Below, one piece after another: positions 1-5,066 of a stretch of DNA of 6,688 nt. The stretch comes from Spirochaetaceae bacterium. GTDB lineage: Bacteria > Spirochaetota > Spirochaetia > SZUA-6 > Fen-1364. Position 1 is the first letter of the stretch. Each line of letters opens with the position of its first letter. The translations under genes were made by a program, and so were the position numbers. The stretch spans positions 1 through 6,688 of the forward strand of contig PMDT01000105.1 in NCBI GenBank assembly GCA_003154555.1, read 5' to 3'. The notes below the pieces were generated by a model. The model did not search any database. It was given only the letters and a program-made list of their open reading frames with translations, and was not told where the DNA came from.

Positions 1-67
1 GAAACCGTGCGGCTGGTCCTTGCGCTGCCGCGGGCGCCAGGGGGCTCCGGGACGGCCTCACCGTCAT
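1..67 (-). CDS. Possible translationally coupled gene after secA, truncated at the left edge
   Basis: An ATG on the minus strand at 67-65 overlaps the TGA of the SecA-family gene (66-64) in the classic ATGA arrangement. The frame stays open to the window edge for 22 codons, beginning MTVRPSRSPLAPAAAQ. The stretch is rich in Ala, Pro and Arg, which any GC-rich frame can produce, and it shows no recognisable domain or signal peptide. The SD is weak: a purine run lies about 20 nt upstream inside the secA end, so initiation would depend on coupling to secA translation. A GTG two codons further in is an alternative start. The call rests on the stop/start overlap and the lack of any intergenic space or terminator. 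It could equally be a chance open frame, because only 67 bases are visible. Confidence 0.3.
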   Translation of the reverse strand, partial: MTVRPSRSPLAPAAAQGPAARF

Positions 68-2424
68 GACGCGGGCCCGGAAAGCGCCCGCCCCTTCCGC
101 CTGAACGCCCGGGCCACCCTTTCGATGATCATGATCGGGCCGGCGGCGATCGCCGCGCCAATTCCCCCGAGGTCCCCCGAGAGGGAGAACCTCACAGGCA
201 TCTCATCGTCGACCTGGTACGTCCACGTGCTCGAAGGAACCCGGATCCCCATCGCGGCGAAGCTCAGAGCGTGGGGATCGTCGGTAAGGCGCGCGCACGC
301 CGCGGCCACGGCCTCCTCAACGGCCAAAAGACCTTTGTCGAACGCCCCGCCGACCCGATGGATGTACTCCAGGCCGGGGTCGCGGCCCGCGTAGCGCTCC
401 AGGTGTATCCCTTCGCGCACTTCCTCCACCAGCAGCAGGTGGTCCGACCAGAATGCGTCCAGGAGCGCAATCCACGCCGCGACCGCGGCGGGGCGGGCAT
501 CGGGAGACGGCAGGCTGCATTCGATGCTGCCGGGGAGGGCGCCTTCCCGCAGCGCGGAGTCGCGCAACGCCCGCACGTGCCGCCTGTCCATCTCCACGAG
601 CTGGGAATACTTGCGCAGCAATCGGCGGATGGAATGATGCCGGGCCTCAATGATGGACTGCGCCCGGTCGATCTCGCGCAGCACGCGCGGGTCTGAAAGC
701 GGACAACCGCGCGGCAGGAAGTCCCGCACGCCGTAGCGCTCGAAGAGCGGGTCCTCGAGGCTCAGAAAGAATTGTGACGCGCCCGGCTCGCCCTGCCGCC
801 CGGCACGGCCGCGCAACTGGTCGTCCACGCGCCTGCTCTCGTGCCGGTTGGTGCCGATCACCAGCAGGCCCCCGGCGTCTGTGACGGCCGGGTCCTCGTC
901 GAGACGGATGTCCGTCCCGCGGCCTGCCATGTTGGTGGAGATGGTCACTGCCCCGCGCAGGCCCGCGCGGGCAATCAGTTCTGCCTCGTGCGCATCGTCG
1001 GCCGCATTGAGCACTTCGCAGCAGACGCCGGCGGCGCGGAGCCGCTCCGCCGCATCCCGCGACTCCTGGACGGAGGCTGTGCCCACGAGCACAGGGCGTC
1101 CGGCGGCATGTGAACGGACGATCTCCCGTACGACGGCCTCCGACTTTTCGGCGCGCGTGGCACAGACGATGTCGGGCAGGTCGACGCGGCGGAGCGGCTT
1201 TTCCGCCGGCACGATCACCGTCGACAAACCGTAGACCTCGAAAAGCTCGACGGCAGAAGGATCGGCAGTGGCGGTCATTGCCGCAATGGAATCATAGAGA
1301 CCCATGAAGTGCTGGAGGGTGATGCTTCCATACACCCTGCCTTCCGCGCGGAGAGCAAGACCCTCCCGCGCCTCCAATGCGGCCTGGATGCCCCACGGCC
1401 ACTGCCGTCGTTCGGCGACCCTGCCCGTGAGCTCATCCACGAGCCAGATCGCGCCGTCCTTGACGATGTAGTCGATGTCCCGGTGGAGGAGCTCGCGGGC
1501 GTGCAGCGCGGCATAGACCCGCGAGAAACATTCGGCCCCTTCCTCCTCATGAATGCCGGCAACCCCGAACGCCTCTTCCACCACGCGGTGTCCGGCAGGC
1601 AGGATCTCGATGCGCCGGCCTTCACGATCGATGGAGTAGTCGACCCCCAGGCGCATGGCGCGCGCAACGTCGTCGGCCCTTCGGGGAGCAGTCGCGTCGA
1701 GTCCCGCCTCGCCAGCGATCACGAGCGGCACCCGTGCCTCGTCGATGAGAAGGAAGTCCGCCTCATCGACGATCGCCCGGTCCCGCACTTCCTGGACGAT
1801 GTCCGTCGGGGAAGCGCACAGGCCGTCGCGGAGGTAGTCGAAGCCTGCCTCGCGGGCCGTGAGGTAGGTCACCGCGGCGGCATATGCCGCCCTTCGTTCG
1901 TCGGGCGAGGAATCAGCGGTGATCGATGCCGTCCGCACGCCGAGCGTATCGTAGATCGGACCCATCCACAGTGCGTCCCGGACCGCGAGATAGTCATTCG
2001 CAGTCAGGACGTGGACGTGATGACCACCCAGCGCGGCCAGGCAGGCGGGGAAGACCGCGGCAAGTGTCTTGCCCTCTCCCGTGGGCATCTGCGCGAGCTT
2101 GCCGGCATGCATGACGATGCCCGCCGCAAGCTGTCCGTCGAAAGGCCGCATGCCCAACCTGAACCGGCACGCCTCCGCCGCGAGTGCAAAGCACATCGGC
2201 AACTCGTCCTGCGGATCTCCTCCCGCACGCAGCCGGGCCCGAAGGTCGTCTGCCTGTCGCCTGAGCGACGTCTCGGTCTCATTCTCCATCGGGTATGCAC
2301 GGATCGTCCTGATCGTGTCTTCGTACGGCCGCAGATCGTATTCAATCGGGACGCCACGCGCCGTGCTGAGCCTGTAGGCAATCTTCTCGCGCGGCGTTGC
2401 ACCGCGCTTCTCTCTGTTCTTCAT
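64..2424 (-). CDS. secA: SecA-family preprotein translocase ATPase, shortened (SecA2-like)
   Basis: This is a motor ATPase of the Sec pathway, which drives unfolded preproteins through the SecYEG channel from the cytoplasmic face of the inner membrane. In the 786 residues I see the adenine-contacting MRPFDGQL (92-99), Walker A TGEGKT (115-120), TANDYLAVRD (141-150), the Walker B region VDEADFLLIDEAR (219-231), the preprotein-binding region (about 240-375), STNMAGRGTDI (496-506) and the arginine-finger segment QLRGRAGRQGEPG (536-548). The scaffold signature EGIHLERYAGRDP lies at 671-683. Bacterial SecA is usually 830-900 residues. Here the stretch between the scaffold start (about 588) and WSDHLL (659) is roughly half the usual length, and the C-terminal CxCx8CH zinc tail is absent. 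The protein ends in a hydrophobic segment (about 752-767) and a basic tail. The start is supported by GGAGAG (2433-2428), three bases before the ATG. The absent zinc tail and reduced wing suggest an accessory SecA2-type paralogue. Whether the genome has another secA cannot be seen here. Confidence 0.95.
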   Translation of the reverse strand: MKNREKRGATPREKIAYRLSTARGVPIEYDLRPYEDTIRTIRAYPMENETETSLRRQADDLRARLRAGGDPQDELPMCFALAAEACRFRLGMRPFDGQLAAGIVMHAGKLAQMPTGEGKTLAAVFPACLAALGGHHVHVLTANDYLAVRDALWMGPIYDTLGVRTASITADSSPDERRAAYAAAVTYLTAREAGFDYLRDGLCASPTDIVQEVRDRAIVDEADFLLIDEARVPLVIAGEAGLDATAPRRADDVARAMRLGVDYSIDREGRRIEILPAGHRVVEEAFGVAGIHEEEGAECFSRVYAALHARELLHRDIDYIVKDGAIWLVDELTGRVAERRQWPWGIQAALEAREGLALRAEGRVYGSITLQHFMGLYDSIAAMTATADPSAVELFEVYGLSTVIVPAEKPLRRVDLPDIVCATRAEKSEAVVREIVRSHAAGRPVLVGTASVQESRDAAERLRAAGVCCEVLNAADDAHEAELIARAGLRGAVTISTNMAGRGTDIRLDEDPAVTDAGGLLVIGTNRHESRRVDDQLRGRAGRQGEPGASQFFLSLEDPLFERYGVRDFLPRGCPLSDPRVLREIDRAQSIIEARHHSIRRLLRKYSQLVEMDRRHVRALRDSALREGALPGSIECSLPSPDARPAAVAAWIALLDAFWSDHLLLVEEVREGIHLERYAGRDPGLEYIHRVGGAFDKGLLAVEEAVAAACARLTDDPHALSFAAMGIRVPSSTWTYQVDDEMPVRFSLSGDLGGIGAAIAAGPIMIIERVARAFRRKGRALSGPAS

Positions 2425-2492
2425 ATGCTCTCCATGGTTCCTGGGTGAGAATGCTGCCGGAGCAGCCCGTCAGAATCGTGATGAAGACGGAA

Positions 2493-2723
2493 CTAGAACC
2501 GGGGAGGTGCGCGGGAAGAGAAACGCCTGTGCGCGGCGCGCAGGGGGAGGAGCGCGGCGGTGAGCGGGGGGAGCGAAACGAAAATGACAGCACCGAGGGA
2601 AATGACGATGGAAAGAATGGCCAGGATGCCCGTTCCCATCGCGCTCAGTGCAACGACCAGGAAGAGCACGCAGAACACGAGGACGGTGTTAACGAGGATG
2701 ACTTGAAACCTGCGGCCCTTCAC
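2493..2723 (-). CDS. Small two-helix membrane protein upstream of secA
   Basis: The product is 76 residues with two hydrophobic segments, at about 8-28 and 31-52. A basic N-terminus (KGRR) and a basic C-terminal tail (RAAHRRFSSR) flank them. By the positive-inside rule this predicts a hairpin with both ends in the cytoplasm. I do not recognise the family. Its size and two helices recall SecG, but SecG normally has both ends outside and its sequence motifs are not visible, so I do not call it SecG. I chose the GTG at 2723 because the predicted transcription start falls on that base. The in-frame GTG at 2774 would lie upstream of the promoter and inside an inverted repeat. The gene ends 68 nt before secA on the same strand with no terminator between, so the two are probably cotranscribed. 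A role at the Sec translocon is possible but is inferred only from position. Confidence 0.65.
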   Translation of the reverse strand: MKGRRFQVILVNTVLVFCVLFLVVALSAMGTGILAILSIVISLGAVIFVSLPPLTAALLPLRAAHRRFSSRAPPRF

Positions 2724-2758
2724 ATGACGAGTATAACCTCGCCTGCCGCAATCGGCAA
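2723..2758 (-). promoter_or_regulatory. Sigma70-like promoter for the small membrane protein and secA, possibly leaderless
   Basis: On the minus strand, TTGCCG (2758-2753) is followed by a 17-nt spacer and TATACT (2735-2730). The matches to consensus are 4/6 and 5/6. Placing +1 seven bases after the -10 puts transcription start at 2723, the G of the GTG start codon, so the mRNA would be leaderless. The only SD-like sequence, AGGCGAGG (2744-2737), lies upstream of that point and would not be transcribed from this promoter. Confidence 0.55.
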
Positions 2759-2769
2759 TGCGCGTGCAT

Positions 2770-2787
2770 GCCACGGACTACCGTGGC
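2770..2787. repeat. 7-bp perfect inverted repeat between divergent promoters
   Basis: GCCACGG, a 4-nt spacer ACTA, then CCGTGGC. The centre (2778/2779) lies between the -35 of the leftward promoter (2753-2758) and the rightward TTGACA (2796-2801), where a regulator controlling both directions would bind. No T-tract follows on either strand, so it is unlikely to be a terminator. The operator role is inferred. Confidence 0.45.
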
Positions 2788-2824
2788 GGCCTGGCTTGAC
2801 AGGCCCTGATGCCCGTCTCATCCT
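2788..2824 (+). promoter_or_regulatory. Candidate promoter for the amidohydrolase, -35 inside an inverted repeat
   Basis: A perfect -35 TTGACA (2796-2801) spans the loop and right arm of an inverted repeat, GGCCTG (2788-2793) / CAGGCC (2800-2805). At a 17-nt spacing the -10 would be CATCCT (2819-2824), a poor 3/6 match, which puts transcription start at about 2831, two bases before the ATG at 2833. The -35 is convincing and the -10 is not, so an activator may be needed or the element may be fortuitous. Confidence 0.35.
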
Positions 2825-2832
2825 CATGCCAG

Positions 2833-3801
2833 ATGAAGCTGATCGATGCGCATATCCACTACTGCGGCGACCACCCCGACTGCGTGCAGGCCCTGGAAGC
2901 GCTGGACGTCAAGCTGCTGAATGTCTGCGTCGCCTACAGCCCGGGCGGATGGCTCGATCAGAAGGAGCGCTACCGCGGGCTCGCAAAGGCATTTCCGGGT
3001 CGCTACGCGTGGTGCACGAGCTTCGACCCGCCGGATTTCGCCGCCGCGGGGTATGCCGAAAGGGTCATCGCGGGAATCGAGGCCGACTACGCGGACGGGG
3101 CGTGCGCCTGCAAGGTCTGGAAGAACATCGGCATGGAGCTCCGCAAACCCTCGGGCGATTACGTCAGGATCGACGATCCCCTCTTCCAGCCCCTCTTCGA
3201 CTACCTCGGTCGCGCGGGGCGTCCGGTGCTCATGCACATCGGCGAGCCGCGCGAATGCTGGCTGCCCCTCGACCCTTCCTCCGCGCATTACGGCTATTAC
3301 AGCACGCATCCCGAATGGCATATGCACGGCCGGCCCGGCATTCCCTCCTACGAATCCCTCATCGCCGCGCGAGACCTGGTCGTGGAGCGCAATCCGAAGG
3401 TCCGTTTCATCGGCGCGCACCTGGGCAGCCTCGAGCACGACCTGTCAGAGGTCGCGCGGAGGCTGGACCGGTATGCCAACCTCATGGTGGACACGGGAGC
3501 CCGGATGATCAACCTGATGCGCGCGGAGCGGTCTGATGCGCGCGATTTCCTCACCCGCTATGCCGACCGCGTGATCTACGGAAGCGATTTCTTCGAGGAG
3601 CGGAGCCAGGCCGCGCTCGACCTTGATGCGCGGCGGAAAAACATCGTGCTTCTGGGCCAGGCCCAGGGTGCGGAAAGGGCATTCCTCGAATCCACGGACA
3701 TGGTGAGCTACGACGCACACACGTTCCCGGGCCTGGGGCTGCCGGCCGCTGTCGTGCAAAAGCTCATCATCGAAAACGCCCATTCCTGCTATGGCCTCTA
3801 G
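2833..3801 (+). CDS. Amidohydrolase-family (Amidohydro_2 type) metal-dependent hydrolase
   Basis: This is a cytoplasmic TIM-barrel hydrolase of 322 residues, a normal length for Amidohydro_2. The metal-site set looks complete: IDAHIH with H7 and H9 at the end of strand 1, LMHIGEP with H135, GAHLG with H196, and YGSDFF with D252. Other landmarks are KVWKNIGM (94-101) and EPRECWLPLD (138-147). The end, IIENAHSCYGL, matches the usual final helix of this family (ENA...FGL). No signal peptide is visible. The family includes decarboxylases and lactone, ester or amide hydrolases acting on small carboxylated compounds. The substrate cannot be told from sequence, and the neighbours do not suggest one. 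I start at the ATG at 2833 because the family motif begins at once. An in-frame ATG at 2809 would add eight residues, and neither start has a good SD. It lies divergent to the secA block. Confidence 0.9.
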   Translation: MKLIDAHIHYCGDHPDCVQALEALDVKLLNVCVAYSPGGWLDQKERYRGLAKAFPGRYAWCTSFDPPDFAAAGYAERVIAGIEADYADGACACKVWKNIGMELRKPSGDYVRIDDPLFQPLFDYLGRAGRPVLMHIGEPRECWLPLDPSSAHYGYYSTHPEWHMHGRPGIPSYESLIAARDLVVERNPKVRFIGAHLGSLEHDLSEVARRLDRYANLMVDTGARMINLMRAERSDARDFLTRYADRVIYGSDFFEERSQAALDLDARRKNIVLLGQAQGAERAFLESTDMVSYDAHTFPGLGLPAAVVQKLIIENAHSCYGL

Positions 3802-3808
3802 CGCTTCG

Positions 3809-3846
3809 TTGACAGGTCCGGACCGCGGCAGCTACACTCGCGGCAG
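3809..3846 (+). promoter_or_regulatory. Sigma70-like promoter for the membrane protein operon, -10 flanked by a direct repeat
   Basis: TTGACA (3809-3814) and TACACT (3833-3838) are 18 nt apart, matching consensus 6/6 and 4/6. The predicted transcription start is about 3845, giving a leader of only about 13 nt that begins at the SD. The 8-bp sequence CGCGGCAG occurs at 3824-3831 and again at 3839-3846, on either side of the -10. The palindrome GGTCCGGACC (3815-3824) lies in the spacer. The promoter begins just 8 nt after the amidohydrolase stop, so the downstream genes can be expressed independently of it. Confidence 0.5.
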
Positions 3847-3857
3847 GAGGGAGCGCC

Positions 3858-4418
3858 GTGGCACAGCCTGAGAGAGAAATGCGCGTCCCCCTGGTCCTTC
3901 ACCTCCTGCACGGGGAGCGCGCCGCTCCATTCGATCTGCTTCTCGTCTATGCCGTCGGCGCGGTGTTCGGTGTCCTTGCGCTTGTCTTTGCCTGGTCGCG
4001 CGTGGAGGGTCTTGCCGGGTGGAAGGCGCTGCTCCTCTTCCTCGTGGCGGCAGACGTGAGCGGCGGAGCGGTGGCGTGCTTCGCGCCGGGCACGGACCGG
4101 TTCTATGCATCCCGCCCGGGCCTGCGGTGGCTCTTCATATTCGGCCACGTCGTGGAGCCGTTGCTGTTATTCCTCCTTTTCGGCGGCAGGCCCGGCTACT
4201 GGGGCTTCATCTATGTCTATACCGTCGCAGCAGCATCGCTGGTGAACGTCATCCCCGATCGCGGCAGGCAGCAGATGACCGCCGTCGCGCTCCTGGTTGT
4301 CGGAACGGTGATCGCGCTTCCCATCGGGCTGGCCATCCCCTTTCTCGCGTGGTTCGGCCCCGTCTACATGCTGAAGCTGATCCTCGCGTTTGCGGTGCGG
4401 CGCACCGCCGGGCCCTGA
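3858..4418 (+). CDS. Polytopic membrane protein of unknown function
   Basis: The product is 186 residues and integral to the membrane. Hydrophobic segments lie at about 26-46, 54-74, 90-109, 113-132, 140-158 and 160-179, so about six helices. Polar residues that stand out within or next to helices are D66 (in AADVSGG) and H97 with E100 (in FGHVVEP), and R90 and R111 bracket the third helix. I do not recognise the family and assign no activity. The GTG start at 3858 is well supported: a perfect AGGAGG (3845-3850) sits 7 nt upstream. The N-terminal 25 residues are mixed and do not look like a cleaved signal peptide. It is the first gene of a compact operon, with the next gene starting 9 nt after its stop, so a link to the 106-residue protein is likely. 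Confidence 0.85.
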   Translation: MAQPEREMRVPLVLHLLHGERAAPFDLLLVYAVGAVFGVLALVFAWSRVEGLAGWKALLLFLVAADVSGGAVACFAPGTDRFYASRPGLRWLFIFGHVVEPLLLFLLFGGRPGYWGFIYVYTVAAASLVNVIPDRGRQQMTAVALLVVGTVIALPIGLAIPFLAWFGPVYMLKLILAFAVRRTAGP

Positions 4419-4427
4419 GGAGGAAGA

Positions 4428-4748
4428 GTGGAAGGGGTTGTATACGAAGAGATGGCCCCCGAGGAGAGCGGCCTCGACTGGAGTGTGACCTCGCGCGTGC
4501 TCTCCGATGCGGTGCTCATGCGCACGCTGGAGGAGAGCCAGTCAGGAGGAGAGAAGCACGCGGTGATCGCGCTCGTCGAGCACGGAGAGCTGCGGGAGAG
4601 CTACGTCAGCCCCGAATCGGCGGTGATCAGTGGCTTCCCGTTCAACGCCGTGCGCCAGGCATTCGACGCGTACGATATCGCCGATGGCGTCTGCCTCCTC
4701 ATCGTCCGTGACAACAAGGCCGTCATCTCGCTCAACGCCTTGCGCTGA
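4428..4748 (+). CDS. 106-residue acidic soluble protein of unknown function
   Basis: The product is 106 residues with no membrane segment or signal peptide. It is acidic, with a cluster in EEMAPEESGLD (7-17). The C-terminal half looks like alternating short strands (AVIALVEHG, VCLLIVRD, KAVISLNAL) around a helix (NAVRQAFDAYDI). I do not recognise the family. The GTG start at 4428 has AGGAGG (4418-4423) four bases upstream, overlapping the stop of the membrane protein gene, so the two are probably translationally coupled. Its own TGA overlaps the ATG of the next reading frame by one base (TGATG). The arrangement suggests a soluble partner or regulator for the membrane protein, which is inferred from gene order alone. 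Confidence 0.75.
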   Translation: MEGVVYEEMAPEESGLDWSVTSRVLSDAVLMRTLEESQSGGEKHAVIALVEHGELRESYVSPESAVISGFPFNAVRQAFDAYDIADGVCLLIVRDNKAVISLNALR

Positions 4749-5009
4749 TGAAGATCCTCATCCGCCGCTGCCGCGGGAGGGACCTCGAGACCCTGCGCGC
4801 CCTTGCCCGGCGGACCTGCGACGAAACATTCCGGCATCTGAACGATCCCGCCGTGAAAAGAGGCGCTCTGGCTTGGCGTCTGGGAAAAAAACACCGCGGC
4901 AATCGGGTTTTACACGCAGATGGGATTCGCGCCCGCGGGCACGCACGGCTTCCAGATGGGAAGCGAGCGACAAACCGATCTCGTCATGCGGAAGGCCCTC
5001 GCAATCTGA
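4748..5009 (+). pseudogene. PaiA-like GNAT N-acetyltransferase, broken by an internal deletion and frameshift
   Basis: The N-terminal piece (4748-4852) reads MKILIRRCRGRDLETLRALA, then RRTCDETFRHLNDPA, the first strand and helix of a PaiA-like GNAT acetyltransferase. The reading frame then loses similarity. In the +1 frame, from about 4857, the family C-terminus resumes: EALWLGVWEKN, AAIGFYTQMGF, then GTHGFQMG and QTDLVMRKAL, ending at TGA 5007-5009. The two pieces total about 85 codons against roughly 170 for the family, so about 85 central codons are missing. These include the strands and loop that bind acetyl-CoA (Q/RxxGxG/A). An in-frame TGA at 4854-4856 blocks the C-terminal frame just upstream of the junction. 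The first frame itself stays open to 5050 but encodes unrelated residues after 4852. PaiA acetylates spermidine and related polyamines; this copy should be inactive. There is no SD; translation would depend on the TGATG overlap with the upstream gene. Confidence 0.85.
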
Positions 5010-5014
5010 GCACC

Positions 5015-5056
5015 TTGCTCCGGACCCTTTTGCCCGCTACTGTCGGGTGAGGAGAG
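5015..5056 (+). promoter_or_regulatory. Candidate promoter and SD for pepF
   Basis: TTGCTC (5015-5020), a 17-nt spacer and TACTGT (5038-5043) fit the -35/-10 layout, but each matches only 3/6. Predicted transcription start is about 5050, leaving a short leader that opens with the SD-like AGGAGAG (5050-5056), 10 nt before the ATG. The GCTAC(A/T)(C/G)TCG core around the -10 resembles that of the membrane protein operon promoter (3831-3840), which raises confidence a little. Confidence 0.35.
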
Positions 5057-5066
5057 ACGAGAGCGC

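Noticed and set aside
127..136. Palindrome GATCATGATC
   Set aside because: It lies inside the secA coding region and is explained by the codons for Ile-Met-Ile-Ile. Nothing around it suggests a binding site.
1309..2448. Plus-strand open frame of 379 codons opposite the secA gene
   Set aside because: It is fully antisense to a clear SecA coding region, shows no domain, and long antisense open frames are common in GC-rich DNA.
2342..2593. Minus-strand frame with a lipobox-like ILTGC segment between the small membrane gene and secA
   Set aside because: There is no start codon with a basic n-region close to the cysteine, no SD, and the frame overlaps both neighbouring genes. The lipobox resemblance looks like chance.
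2720..2725. Minus-strand ATGTGA, a start codon followed directly by a stop
   Set aside because: It could be a start-stop regulatory element, but the predicted transcript begins within or after it, and a six-base match is expected by chance.
2397..3536. Plus-strand open frame of 379 codons spanning the divergent intergenic region
   Set aside because: It overlaps the secA start, the small membrane gene and most of the amidohydrolase in another frame. Its composition is Arg-rich and low in information, as expected of a shadow frame.
4885..4891. Run of seven A as a programmed slippage site in the acetyltransferase
   Set aside because: Similarity to the family C-terminus (EALWLGV) already resumes in the +1 frame at about 4860, upstream of the A run, and about 85 codons are missing. 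Slippage there could not restore the protein.
4853..5050. Continuation of the acetyltransferase start frame to 5050 as a real 100-residue protein
   Set aside because: After residue 35 the frame encodes Arg/His-rich sequence with no family similarity, while the +1 frame carries the conserved GNAT C-terminus. The extension is out-of-frame reading.
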